From DATIRA01 sp963766505 (GTDB lineage: Bacteria > Pseudomonadota > Gammaproteobacteria > Steroidobacterales > Steroidobacteraceae), in NCBI GenBank assembly GCA_963766505.1, contig CAVYAL010000004.1, positions 186,001-250,000 of the forward strand: 64,000 bases of DNA, in the 5' to 3' direction. Positions 46,383-55,058 of the stretch are shown here, piece by piece. The position numbers and the translations under genes were made by a program. Within the stretch, counting starts at the first letter, position 1; the number at the start of each line of letters is the position of its first letter. The notes beneath the pieces are model-generated. The model searched no databases. It was given only the letters and a program-made list of their open reading frames with translations, and had not been told where the DNA came from.

Positions 46383-47192
46383 TCAGGCCATGCCCAGTAC
46401 GAGCAACCCCAGCAGGTAGACCGGGGCCGCAGCGGTCACGCTGTCGATGCGATCGAGCACGCCGCCGTGCCCTGGCAGCAGGCTGCCGCTGTCCTTCAGG
46501 CCCGCGTGCCGCTTGAACATGCTCTCGAGGAGGTCGCCGACCACCGAGACGAGCGCGACCAGCACGCATAGCGCAAGCCACGGCAGCAGCGGCGCCCCGA
46601 AATAGAGCGCCCCGACCACGGCCGCCGCCGTGGCCGCGAGCATCCCCGCCGCAAAGCCCTCCCAGGTCTTGCCCGGACTCACCTTCGGCGCGAGCTTGTG
46701 CCGCCCGAAGTTGCTTCCGCCAAAATAGGCACCGACATCGGCCGCGGCGATCAGCACCAGCAGGAACAGCAGCAGTTCCCGCCCCTGCGGCTCGACCAGC
46801 ACCAGCCGGGCGAGGCTGACGGCCGCCGTGGCCAGCACGATCCAGCCGACGATGGCCGCAGCCAGCCGGCCGCCGCGCTGCGCTGCGAACACCAGCCAGA
46901 GAAACGCCAGCAGCCACCAGAGCGCGGCCGCGCGCAGGAATGTGACCCGCTCGGCGTCGCCGGCCGTGTACCACCAGTCGAGCGCGATCCCACCCGCGAC
47001 GGCCAGCACGTAGCCGCCCCGCTTGAGCGGGGTGGCGAGCCCCGCAAGCCCGGCCCACTCCCACGCGCCGGCGAGCATAATCAACGCAATGGCGGTGACC
47101 GCGACCGCCGGCGGCGTCCACAGCAGGACTACGACGACCGCGGCAGCGAGCGCCAGCGCCGTCGGCACGCGCTCGCGCAGCCCGCTAGCCAC
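46383..47192 (-). CDS. cdsA: Phosphatidate cytidylyltransferase
   Basis: CdsA makes CDP-diacylglycerol from phosphatidic acid and CTP, the branch point for all phospholipids. The 269-residue product has about eight hydrophobic helices and the family signature near the C terminus, with SPGKTWEGF and LPGHGGVLDRIDS. It overlaps the end of uppS by eight bases and is separated from dxr by two bases. Psd and PgpA, which act downstream, are also encoded in the window. Confidence 0.95.
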   Translation of the reverse strand: MASGLRERVPTALALAAAVVVVLLWTPPAVAVTAIALIMLAGAWEWAGLAGLATPLKRGGYVLAVAGGIALDWWYTAGDAERVTFLRAAALWWLLAFLWLVFAAQRGGRLAAAIVGWIVLATAAVSLARLVLVEPQGRELLLFLLVLIAAADVGAYFGGSNFGRHKLAPKVSPGKTWEGFAAGMLAATAAAVVGALYFGAPLLPWLALCVLVALVSVVGDLLESMFKRHAGLKDSGSLLPGHGGVLDRIDSVTAAAPVYLLGLLVLGMA

Positions 47193-47928
47193 CGGCCACC
47201 TGTGCCGAGGTCAGCCCGAAGCGGCGTTGCCGCGCGCCGAAGTGCTCTAATGCCCGGAGCAGTTCCTTGTCATCGAAATCGGGCCACAGCGCGCCGCAGA
47301 AATACAACTCCGTGTAGGCGAGGTTCCACAGCAGGAAGTTGCTGATGCGCTGCTCGCCCCCGGTGCGGATGAACAGGTCCGGGTCTGGCGTGCCCCCGAG
47401 CTGCAACGCCGCCGCGAATGCGGGTTCGTCGATGGACTCGAGCGGGAACCCGCCGTCCCGCACGCGAGCGGCCAGCTGCCGCGCTGCCTGCACTATGTCC
47501 CAGCGGCCGCCGTAGGAAACCGCGATGTTCAGCGTCATGCGCTGGTTGCCGGCCGTGAGTTCCTCGGCGGCCCGTATCCGCTCGAGCAGCGCAGCGCGCA
47601 ACGTGCCGAGGTCGCCGATGAACCGCAGCCTGATCGAGTTCTGGTGCAGCTCCGCGATCTCGCGGTCCATCGCTTCGAGGAACAGCTCCATCAGCCTGGA
47701 GACCTCCTCGGTCGGCCGCTTCCAGTTCTCGCTCGAGAAGGCGAACAGCGTGAGCTGCTCCACGCCGCGCCGGGCGCAGCCCTCGACCGTGGCCCGGACG
47801 GCCTTGATGCCGGCGCGATGCCCGAGGTGGCGCGGCAGCGCACGCCGGGCCGCCCAGCGCCCGTTGCCGTCCATGATGACGGCGACGTGGCGCGGGATAG
47901 CGGGGTCGCGGGACTCGGCTTGCGCCAC
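47185..47928 (-). CDS. uppS: Undecaprenyl diphosphate synthase
   Basis: UppS (IspU) adds eight isopentenyl units in cis to farnesyl diphosphate to make the carrier lipid for peptidoglycan. The 247-residue product begins with the catalytic motif IMDGNGRWA and RHLGHRAGI, and has FAFSSENW and RTGGEQRISNFLLW. The start is three bases after frr. IspA at 15990 makes its substrate. It is a normal bacterial cis-prenyltransferase. Confidence 0.96.
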   Translation of the reverse strand: MAQAESRDPAIPRHVAVIMDGNGRWAARRALPRHLGHRAGIKAVRATVEGCARRGVEQLTLFAFSSENWKRPTEEVSRLMELFLEAMDREIAELHQNSIRLRFIGDLGTLRAALLERIRAAEELTAGNQRMTLNIAVSYGGRWDIVQAARQLAARVRDGGFPLESIDEPAFAAALQLGGTPDPDLFIRTGGEQRISNFLLWNLAYTELYFCGALWPDFDDKELLRALEHFGARQRRFGLTSAQVAGG

Positions 47929-47931
47929 CGC

Positions 47932-48489
47932 TCAGACCTGCATCAGCTCTTTTTCCTTCTCCGCGAGGACCTGGTCGACCTCGGCGACGTACTTGTCCGT
48001 CAGCTTCTGCACCTCGTCCTGAGCGCGATGGTCGTCGTCCTCGGAAACCAGCTTCTCCTTCAACAGGTCCTTGAGCTCGTGCATGACGTCACGCCGAACG
48101 TTGCGGATCGCGACCCGGGCGCTCTCGGCCTCGTGGCGCACGACCTTGGTCAGGTCGCGACGGCGTTCTTCGGTGAGGGCCGGCAGCGGCACCCGGATCA
48201 CGGTACCGGCCGTGGCAGGCGTCAGGCCGAGGTCCGACTTCATGATCGCCTTCTCGATGACCGGCACCATCTGCTTTTCCCAGGGCACGACCGTCAGCGT
48301 GCGCGCATCCTCGACCGTGACGTTCGCCACCTGGCTCAGCGGCACCTCGCCGCCGTAGTAATCGACGTGGATGTGCTCGAGCAGGCTGGTGTTGGCTCGC
48401 CCCGTCCGCATGCGCTTGAGCTCGTTCCTGTAGGCGACGACGCACTTGGCCATACGCTCGGCCGCGTCCTTCTTGATGTCTTCCAGCAT
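47932..48489 (-). CDS. frr: Ribosome recycling factor
   Basis: Frr splits the post-termination ribosome with EF-G. The 185-residue product is the family length and has MAKCVVAYRNELKRMRTGRANTS at the N terminus in part, VPLPALTEERRRDL and a tRNA-mimic helical bundle. It follows pyrH by about 37 bases and precedes uppS, as in most Proteobacteria. Confidence 0.96.
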   Translation of the reverse strand: MLEDIKKDAAERMAKCVVAYRNELKRMRTGRANTSLLEHIHVDYYGGEVPLSQVANVTVEDARTLTVVPWEKQMVPVIEKAIMKSDLGLTPATAGTVIRVPLPALTEERRRDLTKVVRHEAESARVAIRNVRRDVMHELKDLLKEKLVSEDDDHRAQDEVQKLTDKYVAEVDQVLAEKEKELMQV

Positions 48490-48526
48490 GGCTTAGCCTC
48501 CACAGCGCCCGGTTGGGCCTTCTCAG

Positions 48527-49252
48527 TCAGATTGTCACGAGCGTCCCGACGTCCTCGCCCCGGGCCGCGCTGACCAGCGCGCCGGGCTGGTTCAGGTCGA
48601 ACACCCGCAGCGGCAGCTGATGATCACGGCACATCACGATGGCCGTCGCGTCCATGACGTTGAGCCGGCGCTCGAGCACTTCGTCATAGCTGAGGCGGTC
48701 ATAGTGCCGCGCGGCCGGGTTTGTCACTGGGTCCGAGTCGAACACGCCGTTGACCTTGGTGGCCTTCAGCAGCAGCTGCGCCTCGATCTCGATCGCGCGC
48801 AGGCTGGCCGCCGTGTCGGTGGTGAAGAACGGGTTCCCGGTGCCGGCCGCGAAGATCGTCACTCGCCCCTTCTCCAGGTGGCGGATCGCGCGCCGGCGGA
48901 TGTAGTCCTCGCAGACCTCGTTGATGCGGATCGCGGACATGACCCGCGCGAAGGCGCCGACCGACTCGAGCGCGTCCTGCAGCGCGAGCGCATTCATTAC
49001 GGTGGCGAGCATGCCCATGTGGTCAGCCGTGACCCGGTCCATGCCGGCCCGCGCCAGCCCGGCTCCGCGGAACAGGTTGCCGCCGCCGATCACGATCGCG
49101 ACCTCGACACCGAGCTCGCGAACCGCGCGGATCTCCGCGGCGAGCCGCCTGAGGAATGCAGGGTCGATGCCATAGTCCGCATCCCCCATAAGCGCCTCCC
49201 CGGACAGCTTGACCAGGATACGGCGATAGCGCGTCGGTACGTTTCCAGCCAT
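48527..49252 (-). CDS. pyrH: Uridylate kinase
   Basis: PyrH phosphorylates UMP to UDP and is a hexameric amino acid kinase family enzyme, regulated by GTP and UTP. The 241-residue product has KLSGEALMG, IVIGGGNLFRGAG, MGMLATVMNALAL and GTGNPFFTTD. A terminator of the rpsB-tsf operon lies between it and tsf, so it may use its own promoter; TATAAT on the minus strand at 49278-49283 is a candidate -10. Confidence 0.96.
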   Translation of the reverse strand: MAGNVPTRYRRILVKLSGEALMGDADYGIDPAFLRRLAAEIRAVRELGVEVAIVIGGGNLFRGAGLARAGMDRVTADHMGMLATVMNALALQDALESVGAFARVMSAIRINEVCEDYIRRRAIRHLEKGRVTIFAAGTGNPFFTTDTAASLRAIEIEAQLLLKATKVNGVFDSDPVTNPAARHYDRLSYDEVLERRLNVMDATAIVMCRDHQLPLRVFDLNQPGALVSAARGEDVGTLVTI

Positions 49253-49277
49253 CGGCTCGGCCCCCTCTTGCCGGCGG

Positions 49278-49283
49278 CATTAT
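49278..49283 (-). promoter_or_regulatory. Candidate -10 for pyrH just after the tsf terminator
   Basis: The minus strand reads TATAAT immediately after the terminator stem, 26 bases before the pyrH ATG. A -35 would fall inside the terminator hairpin and is weak, so a separate pyrH promoter is only suggested. Confidence 0.35.
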
Positions 49284-49284
49284 A

Positions 49285-49310
49285 AAGAACCCCGCCGGGG
49301 CGGGGTTCTT
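49285..49310 (-). terminator. Terminator after rpsB-tsf
   Basis: AAGAACCCCG and CGGGGTTCTT form a ten-base-pair stem with a six-base loop, and on the minus strand the stem is followed by TTTAT. It lies 22 bases past the tsf stop. As in E. coli, it separates rpsB-tsf from pyrH-frr. Confidence 0.8.
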
Positions 49311-49331
49311 CAGCGGTTCTTGCGGCCGGGG

Positions 49332-50219
49332 TCAGGCGCCTCGGACTTGCGCCATCACTTCCTCGGCGAAATTCTCCTGCTTCTTCTCGATTCCGGCACC
49401 GAGCTCGTAGCGCACGAAGCCCAGCACCTTCGCGTCGGCCTGCTTCAGCAGCTTCTCGACCGTGACGTCCGGGTCGCGCACGAAGGGCTGGCCGAGCAGT
49501 GCGATCTCGGCCAGGGACTTGCGCAGCCGCCCTTCGACCATCTTCGCGATGATCTCCTTCGGCTTCTTCCCCTGGGCCTCGGCTTCCGCCTTGGCCATCT
49601 CGATCTCGCGCTCCTTGGCGACGAAGTCCGCCGGCACGTCGTCGACCGACACGTACTGCGGATTGATCGCCGCGACGTGCATCGCGAGGTCCTTGCCGAG
49701 CGTCTCGTCGCCGCCCTCGTAGGCGACCAGCGTCCCGATGCGGGTGCCGTGCAGGTAGGTCGCCAGCTTCGCCGGCGAGCTCACCAGCTCGAAGCGACGC
49801 ACGCCGATGTTCTCGCCGATCCGCGCGATCAGCTCGCGCCGGGTCTCCTCGATCGTCTTGCCGCTCTCGAGCCGGGTCCCGAGCAGCGCCTCGAGGTCGG
49901 CGGGCCTGGTGGCCAGCGCCGTCTTCGCGACCTCAGCCGCGAATGCCTGGAAGTCCTTCTCCCGGGCCACGAAGTCGGTCTCCGAATTGACTTCGACGAT
50001 CGCAGCGGACTGCCCGTCCGCGGCGGTCTCGATCACGATCACGCCCTCGGCCGCCACCCGGCCGGCCTTCTTGTCGGCCTTGGCGAGGCCCGACTTGCGC
50101 ATGATCTCCGCGGCTGCCTCGATGTCGCCATTGGCTTCGACCAGCGCCCGCTTGCATTCCATCATGCCCGCGCCGGTACGCTCTCGAAGCGCCTTCACTG
50201 CTTCAGCCGTGACGGACAT
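49332..50219 (-). CDS. tsf: Translation elongation factor Ts
   Basis: EF-Ts recharges EF-Tu with GTP. The 295-residue product has the N-terminal UBA-like motif KALRERTGAGMMECKRAL in part, the TDFVA segment of the core, and HVAAINPQYV with the coiled-coil dimerisation region. It starts three bases after the rpsB stop, so the two are co-transcribed. A terminator follows it. Confidence 0.97.
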   Translation of the reverse strand: MSVTAEAVKALRERTGAGMMECKRALVEANGDIEAAAEIMRKSGLAKADKKAGRVAAEGVIVIETAADGQSAAIVEVNSETDFVAREKDFQAFAAEVAKTALATRPADLEALLGTRLESGKTIEETRRELIARIGENIGVRRFELVSSPAKLATYLHGTRIGTLVAYEGGDETLGKDLAMHVAAINPQYVSVDDVPADFVAKEREIEMAKAEAEAQGKKPKEIIAKMVEGRLRKSLAEIALLGQPFVRDPDVTVEKLLKQADAKVLGFVRYELGAGIEKKQENFAEEVMAQVRGA

Positions 50220-50222
50220 GGC

Positions 50223-51299
50223 TCAGCCTCCTTCCTGCTCAGACTTCGCGGCCTTCTCGGCGGCCGGGGCCTTCTCGGCGGCCGGGGCTTTCTTGCGCAG
50301 CGCGGCGCGCCGGGCCATGAATTCCTCCGGGCTCTCCTCGGGATCGGCGTCGACGAGTTCCTCGGCCTCGATCGAGACCTCGACCGCTGCCTCGACGGGC
50401 GCCTCGACCGCAGGTGCTTCCTCTGCGGGCGCCGCCTCGACCGGAGCTTCCTCAGCCGGGGCCGCCTCGGCCGGAGCCGCCGCGACAACCGGCTTGCGCC
50501 GCGGCGCGACTTTCTTCTTCACCGGCGCCGAACGACGCCGCGGGCCGGCCTTGGCCTTGGGACGGCCCTCCTCGTCGAGCTCGACGAACTCGTCTTCGCC
50601 CACGGCGACCTCCGGGATCGTCGCCCGGCCTTCGAGTACGGCATCGGCGATGCCGGACGCGTAGAGCTGGATGGCCCGCATCGCGTCGTCGTTGCCCGGC
50701 ACCATGTAGCTGATGCCGTCCGGATCGCAGTTCGTGTCCACGATGGCGATGACCGGGATGCCGAGCTTCTGCGCCTCGTGCACGGCGATGCGCTCGTGCC
50801 CGACGTCGACGACGAACAGCGCGTCCGGCAGCCCGTCCATGTCCTTGATGCCGCCGAGACTGCGGTCGAGCTTCTCGCGCTCACGGCGCAGGCCCTGGGC
50901 CTCACGCTTATTGCGGGTCTCGAGCTGGCCGCTCTCCGCCATCTCGTCGATCTCGGTCAGCTTGCGAATCGACTGCCGGATGGTCTTGAAGTTGGTGAGC
51001 ATGCCGCCCAGCCAGCGATGACTGACGAAGGGCATGCCGCAGCGCACGGCCTCCTCGCGGATGGCTTCGCGTGCAGAGCGCTTCGTGCCGACGAACAGCA
51101 CGGTGCCTCCGTCCGAGACCACTTTCTTGATGAAGTCCGCCGCCTCCTGGTACAGGGGCAGGGTCTTCTCGAGGTTGATGATGTGGATCCGGTTTCTCTC
51201 GCCGAAAATGAACGGAGCCATCTTCGGGTTCCAGAAGCGGGTCTGATGTCCGAAATGAACACCCGCTTCCAGCATCTGTCGCATGGACACGCTGGCCAT
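50223..51299 (-). CDS. rpsB: 30S ribosomal protein S2 with long C-terminal tail
   Basis: S2 is a small-subunit protein needed for assembly and for docking of S1. The product is 358 residues from the ATG at 51299 (MASVSMRQML), about 115 more than E. coli S2. The first 240 residues are a normal S2 (VHFGHQTRFWNPKM, RWLGGMLTNFKT, PDALFVVDVGHE, IPVIAIVDTNCDPD). The rest is a low-complexity extension: a basic stretch (KKKVAPRRK), then repeats of APAEEAPVEA, then acidic and AAEKAP repeats. At DNA level an 18-base unit is repeated near 50251-50286. Extra tails on S2 occur in some lineages. Confidence 0.95.
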   Translation of the reverse strand: MASVSMRQMLEAGVHFGHQTRFWNPKMAPFIFGERNRIHIINLEKTLPLYQEAADFIKKVVSDGGTVLFVGTKRSAREAIREEAVRCGMPFVSHRWLGGMLTNFKTIRQSIRKLTEIDEMAESGQLETRNKREAQGLRREREKLDRSLGGIKDMDGLPDALFVVDVGHERIAVHEAQKLGIPVIAIVDTNCDPDGISYMVPGNDDAMRAIQLYASGIADAVLEGRATIPEVAVGEDEFVELDEEGRPKAKAGPRRRSAPVKKKVAPRRKPVVAAAPAEAAPAEEAPVEAAPAEEAPAVEAPVEAAVEVSIEAEELVDADPEESPEEFMARRAALRKKAPAAEKAPAAEKAAKSEQEGG

Positions 51300-51429
51300 G
51301 AAAAATCTCCTTGTGGGGTTGAGCCTCCACGCACCCCATGTGGCAACCCGCCCGGACTTGCGTTTCGGGCAGGCACCCAGCCACATGTGCCGGTGCGTGT
51401 GCGGATTTCGTTGTCAAACTGAGCCGCGC
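51300..51429 (-). promoter_or_regulatory. Structured rpsB leader, likely S2 autoregulatory element
   Basis: The minus-strand leader can form a helix of CATGTGGC with GCCACATG (51337-51344 with 51380-51387), extended by CACC/GGTG (51332-51335 with 51392-51395), enclosing a smaller hairpin GCCCG/CGGGC (51350-51354 with 51366-51370). In E. coli the rpsB leader is known to mediate repression by S2. Equivalence here is inference from position and structure. Confidence 0.55.
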
Positions 51430-51439
51430 TTTATACCAT
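51411..51439 (+). promoter_or_regulatory. Candidate map promoter overlapping rpsB promoter
   Basis: TTGTCA (51411-51416) and TACCAT (51434-51439) are 17 bases apart on the plus strand. They overlap the -10 of the rpsB promoter on the other strand, so the two promoters may compete. Confidence 0.35.
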
Positions 51440-51457
51440 AACCGGCCGCTTGTTCAA
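51430..51457 (-). promoter_or_regulatory. Promoter of rpsB-tsf
   Basis: On the minus strand TTGAAC (51452-51457) and TATAAA (51430-51435) are 16 bases apart, and the -10 is preceded by TGG, giving an extended -10. The leader to the rpsB ATG is about 125 bases. Confidence 0.65.
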
Positions 51458-51506
51458 ACACTTGCGCGCGCAGGCCGCCAGCGTGCGACCCTATCCGTCG
51501 AGAGGC

Positions 51507-52328
51507 ATGCAGTACTCAGAGCCGGCAGGCACCCACTGGCAGTCCGACAGCGCAGGCCGCGTTTCCGTCAAGACCCCGGCGGAAGCCGAGGCCATGCGTG
51601 TCGTCGGCCGCCTCGCCTCCGAGGTGCTCGACATGATCGGGCCGCACGTCGTGCCAGGCGTATCGACCGACGAACTGGACCGCATCTGCCATCAGTTCAT
51701 CGTGGACGTGCAGAAGGCCGTGCCCGCCCCGCTCGGCTACAGGGGCTACCCGAAGTCCATCTGCACCTCGGTGAACCACGTCGTCTGCCACGGCATCCCG
51801 GGCGACCGCAAGCTGCGGCAGGGCGACATCGTCAACGTGGACGTGACCGTGATCAAGGACGGATTCCACGGCGATACGAGCCGCATGTACGCGGTCGGGC
51901 GGATGCAGCCCCACGTGCGGCGGCTGGTCGACGTGACCTACCAGGCGATGTGGCGTGGCATCCGGATCGTCAAACCCGGCGCAAGGCTCGGCGACATCGG
52001 GCATGCGATACAGACCTTCGTCGAGGGCAATCACTACTCCGTCGTGCGCGAGTATTGCGGGCACGGCATCGGGCGCGGTTTCCACGAGGACCCCCAGGTG
52101 CTGCACTTCGGCGAGGCAGGCACCGGGCTCGAGCTGCTGCCCGGCATGACGTTCACGATCGAGCCGATGGTGAACGCCGGGCGCCGCGAGGTGAAGCTGC
52201 TGCCGGACGGCTGGACGGTGATCACGCGCGACCACTCGCTGTCGGCGCAGTGGGAGCACACGATCCTCGTCACGGCGGATGGAGCCGAGGTCCTCACGCT
52301 CGGCGCCCACGAACAACCCCCGCCCTGA
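51507..52328 (+). CDS. map: Methionine aminopeptidase type I
   Basis: Map removes the initiator methionine from nascent proteins. The product has the two-metal site ligands in NVDVTVIKDGFHGDTS (two Asp), CGHGIGRGFHE (His), TFTIEPM (Glu) and SAQWEHTI (Glu), and ends shortly after. ATG at 51507 gives 273 residues; the frame is open to 51450 (TTG) but no good ribosome binding site supports either, so the true start is uncertain by up to 20 residues. It diverges from rpsB as in E. coli. Confidence 0.94.
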   Translation: MQYSEPAGTHWQSDSAGRVSVKTPAEAEAMRVVGRLASEVLDMIGPHVVPGVSTDELDRICHQFIVDVQKAVPAPLGYRGYPKSICTSVNHVVCHGIPGDRKLRQGDIVNVDVTVIKDGFHGDTSRMYAVGRMQPHVRRLVDVTYQAMWRGIRIVKPGARLGDIGHAIQTFVEGNHYSVVREYCGHGIGRGFHEDPQVLHFGEAGTGLELLPGMTFTIEPMVNAGRREVKLLPDGWTVITRDHSLSAQWEHTILVTADGAEVLTLGAHEQPPP

Positions 52329-52333
52329 CCACG

Positions 52334-55054
52334 ATGTCCGCCACGCCCGCCGGGGAGTTCGACCCGCCCGCCGGCCGGGTGCCGCTGCCGCCCTGGGGAT
52401 TCCTCGCAGGCCTGCCCGAGCTGCTCGATGCCGGCGGCGACCGGGTCGCGAGCTTCCGTCGCGCGCTGGCCGAGGGCAGCGCGGACCTCGAGCGACGCTT
52501 CGTCGAAGAGGAACCGATCGAGTCGCTGGTTCATGATCGCGCCCGGATGGTGGACGTGGTGCTGCGCAAGGCATGGTCGCTGCATGCCGGGCCGCACGAG
52601 AAGGACGTCGACCTGATCGCCGTCGGCGGCTACGGCCGCGGCGAGCTGCACCCCTGCTCGGACATCGACGTGCTGATCCTGCTGCCGAAGAGCGAATCGG
52701 CGGACGGACACCGCGGCATCGAGGCCTTCCTGGCGTTCATGTGGGACATCGGGCTCGAGGTCGGTCACAGCGTCCGCACCATCGACGACTGCCAGCGTGA
52801 ATGCGCCGCGGACGTCAGCGTCGCGACCACGCTGATCGAGGCGCGCCTGCTCTGCGGTCCCGAGCACCTGTTCCAGTCCATGCGCCGGGCGCTCGGCCCG
52901 GACCGGATCTGGTCCTCGCGCGAGTTCTTCGAGGCCAAGCTCGCCGAGCAGGCGACGCGGCATCACCGTTACCACGACACGGCCTACAACCTGGAGCCGA
53001 ACGTAAAGGCGAGTCCGGGCGGGCTGCGCGACATACAGACCATCGGCTGGGTGGCGAAGCGCCACTTCGGCGCGGAGACCTTCGACGAGCTGGTCGAGCA
53101 CGGCTTCCTGACACGCGGCGAGCTGCGCAAGCTGCGCCAGGCGCAGGACTTCCTCTGGCGGGTGCGCTTCGCGCTGCACATGATCACCGCGCGCCGCGAG
53201 GATCGCCTGCTGTTCGACTACCAGATCCGCATCGCCCGGATGTTCGGCTACGAGGACGCGACCTACACGCTGGCGGTCGAGCAGTTCATGCAGCGCTATT
53301 ACCGCACCGTCATGGACGTGAGCCTGCTGAACGAGATGCTGCTGCAGTTGTTCCGCGAGGCGATCCTGACCGAGGGCGCGGCCGAGGTCGTGCCGCTCAA
53401 CCCGCGCTTCCAGGTGCGAAACGACTACCTCGAGGTGACGGCCGAGGACGTGTTCGTCCGCAACCCGACGGCGATGCTGGAACTTTTCCGGCTGATGCAG
53501 GATCACCCCGAGATCCGCGGCGTCCGGGCCGACACGGTGCGACTGCTCGGCCGGCACCTGTGGCTGATCGACGAGGAATTCCGCCAGAACCCGCGCAACC
53601 ACCGGCTGTTCCTCGAGTTCCTGCAGGCACCCCGCGGGCTCACTCACGAGCTGCGCCGGATGAACCTGTATGGCGTGCTCGGCCGCTACATTCCGGCCTT
53701 CGGACGCATCGTCGGCCGCATGCAGTACGACCTGTTCCACTCCTACACGGTGGACGCCCACACGCTGTTCGTGGTCCGCAACCTCCGCCGGCTGATGCTC
53801 GAGCGCTTCGCCAGCGAGCTGCCGGCGATGTCGCAGCTGATGCAGAAGGTACCGAAGCCGGAAATCGTCTACCTGGCTGCGCTGTTCCACGACATCGCCA
53901 AGGGTCGCGGCGGCGATCATTCCGAGCTCGGCGCCGTGGACGCCGAAGCCTTCTGCCTCGAGCAGGGGTTGTCGCGTTACGACGCCCGGCTGGTCGCCTG
54001 GCTGGTGCGCAACCACCTGCTTCTGTCGGTCACGGCGCAGAAGAAGGACATCTCGGACCCGGAGGTCATCCGCGAGTTCGCCAGGACCGTGGGCGACCAG
54101 ACGCACCTCGACTACCTGTACCTGCTCACCGTGGCCGACGTGCGCGGCACGAACCCGAAGCTCTGGAACTCCTGGAAGGCGTCGCTGTTCCAGGACTTCT
54201 ACGAGCGCACGCGGCGCGCGCTGCGCCGCGGGCTCGAGTCGCCGATCGACCAGGAGGAGCTGGTCGCCGAGACCCGCGCCGAGGCGATCGAGCTGCTCGC
54301 GCGCCAGGGCCTGCCGCCCGAGCGGATCGAGGCCGTGTGGTCGCGCTGCAACTCGAACTACTTCCTCCGGCACACGCCCGCCGAGGTCGCCTGGCACACC
54401 TGCCTGGTCGCGGGGCGGGACCCGGCAGACCCCTCGCCGCTGGTCGCAGTGCGCGACACGCCGGAGCGCGGCGGAAACGCCGTGCTGACGCTGATGCCTC
54501 ACAAGCAGGACAACTTCGCACGCACGACCGCGCTGCTCGACCAGATGGGGCTCAACATCCTCGACGCCCGCATCACGCCGCTCGAGGGCGGACTCAGCCT
54601 CGACACCTACCTCGTTCTCGAGGACACGGGCACGCCGATCGCCGACGGAGAGCGGGCGCGCGACATCGAGCGAAACCTCGCGAACGTGCTGGAGTCCTCG
54701 GAGGTGAGCTTCCCGGTGGTCAACCGGCGCGTGCCACGCCAGGTGCGGATGTTCACGACGCCGACCCAGATCACCTACTCGGACGACCCGCTGCAGCAGC
54801 GCACGATTCTCGAGATCATCGCCGGCGACCGGCCCGGGCTGCTGAGCGAGATCGGCAAGGTGTTCCTGGCCGAAGGCATCGACGTGAACGCCGCCAAGAT
54901 CGTCACGGTCGGCGAGCGTGCCGAAGACGTGTTCTTCGTCTCGGACGAGTACGGCCAGCCGCTGACCGAGACCGCGCGGCTCCGGCTGCAGGAGCGGCTC
55001 ATCGATGCGCTCGACCGCCGCGAGCCTGCCGCCTCGGGCAACGCTCGATCCTGA
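52334..55054 (+). CDS. glnD: Bifunctional uridylyltransferase/uridylyl-removing enzyme
   Basis: GlnD senses glutamine and adds or removes UMP from PII proteins, controlling glutamine synthetase and Ntr. The product is 906 residues from the ATG at 52334, with the nucleotidyltransferase motif GGYGRGELHPCSDIDV, a central domain, the HD motif LFHDIAKG with GDHSELG, and two C-terminal ACT domains (near residues 710 and 815-890). It starts five bases after map. A long frame on the other strand is a GC shadow. PII genes are not in the window. Confidence 0.96.
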   Translation: MSATPAGEFDPPAGRVPLPPWGFLAGLPELLDAGGDRVASFRRALAEGSADLERRFVEEEPIESLVHDRARMVDVVLRKAWSLHAGPHEKDVDLIAVGGYGRGELHPCSDIDVLILLPKSESADGHRGIEAFLAFMWDIGLEVGHSVRTIDDCQRECAADVSVATTLIEARLLCGPEHLFQSMRRALGPDRIWSSREFFEAKLAEQATRHHRYHDTAYNLEPNVKASPGGLRDIQTIGWVAKRHFGAETFDELVEHGFLTRGELRKLRQAQDFLWRVRFALHMITARREDRLLFDYQIRIARMFGYEDATYTLAVEQFMQRYYRTVMDVSLLNEMLLQLFREAILTEGAAEVVPLNPRFQVRNDYLEVTAEDVFVRNPTAMLELFRLMQDHPEIRGVRADTVRLLGRHLWLIDEEFRQNPRNHRLFLEFLQAPRGLTHELRRMNLYGVLGRYIPAFGRIVGRMQYDLFHSYTVDAHTLFVVRNLRRLMLERFASELPAMSQLMQKVPKPEIVYLAALFHDIAKGRGGDHSELGAVDAEAFCLEQGLSRYDARLVAWLVRNHLLLSVTAQKKDISDPEVIREFARTVGDQTHLDYLYLLTVADVRGTNPKLWNSWKASLFQDFYERTRRALRRGLESPIDQEELVAETRAEAIELLARQGLPPERIEAVWSRCNSNYFLRHTPAEVAWHTCLVAGRDPADPSPLVAVRDTPERGGNAVLTLMPHKQDNFARTTALLDQMGLNILDARITPLEGGLSLDTYLVLEDTGTPIADGERARDIERNLANVLESSEVSFPVVNRRVPRQVRMFTTPTQITYSDDPLQQRTILEIIAGDRPGLLSEIGKVFLAEGIDVNAAKIVTVGERAEDVFFVSDEYGQPLTETARLRLQERLIDALDRREPAASGNARS

Positions 55055-55058
55055 GCGC

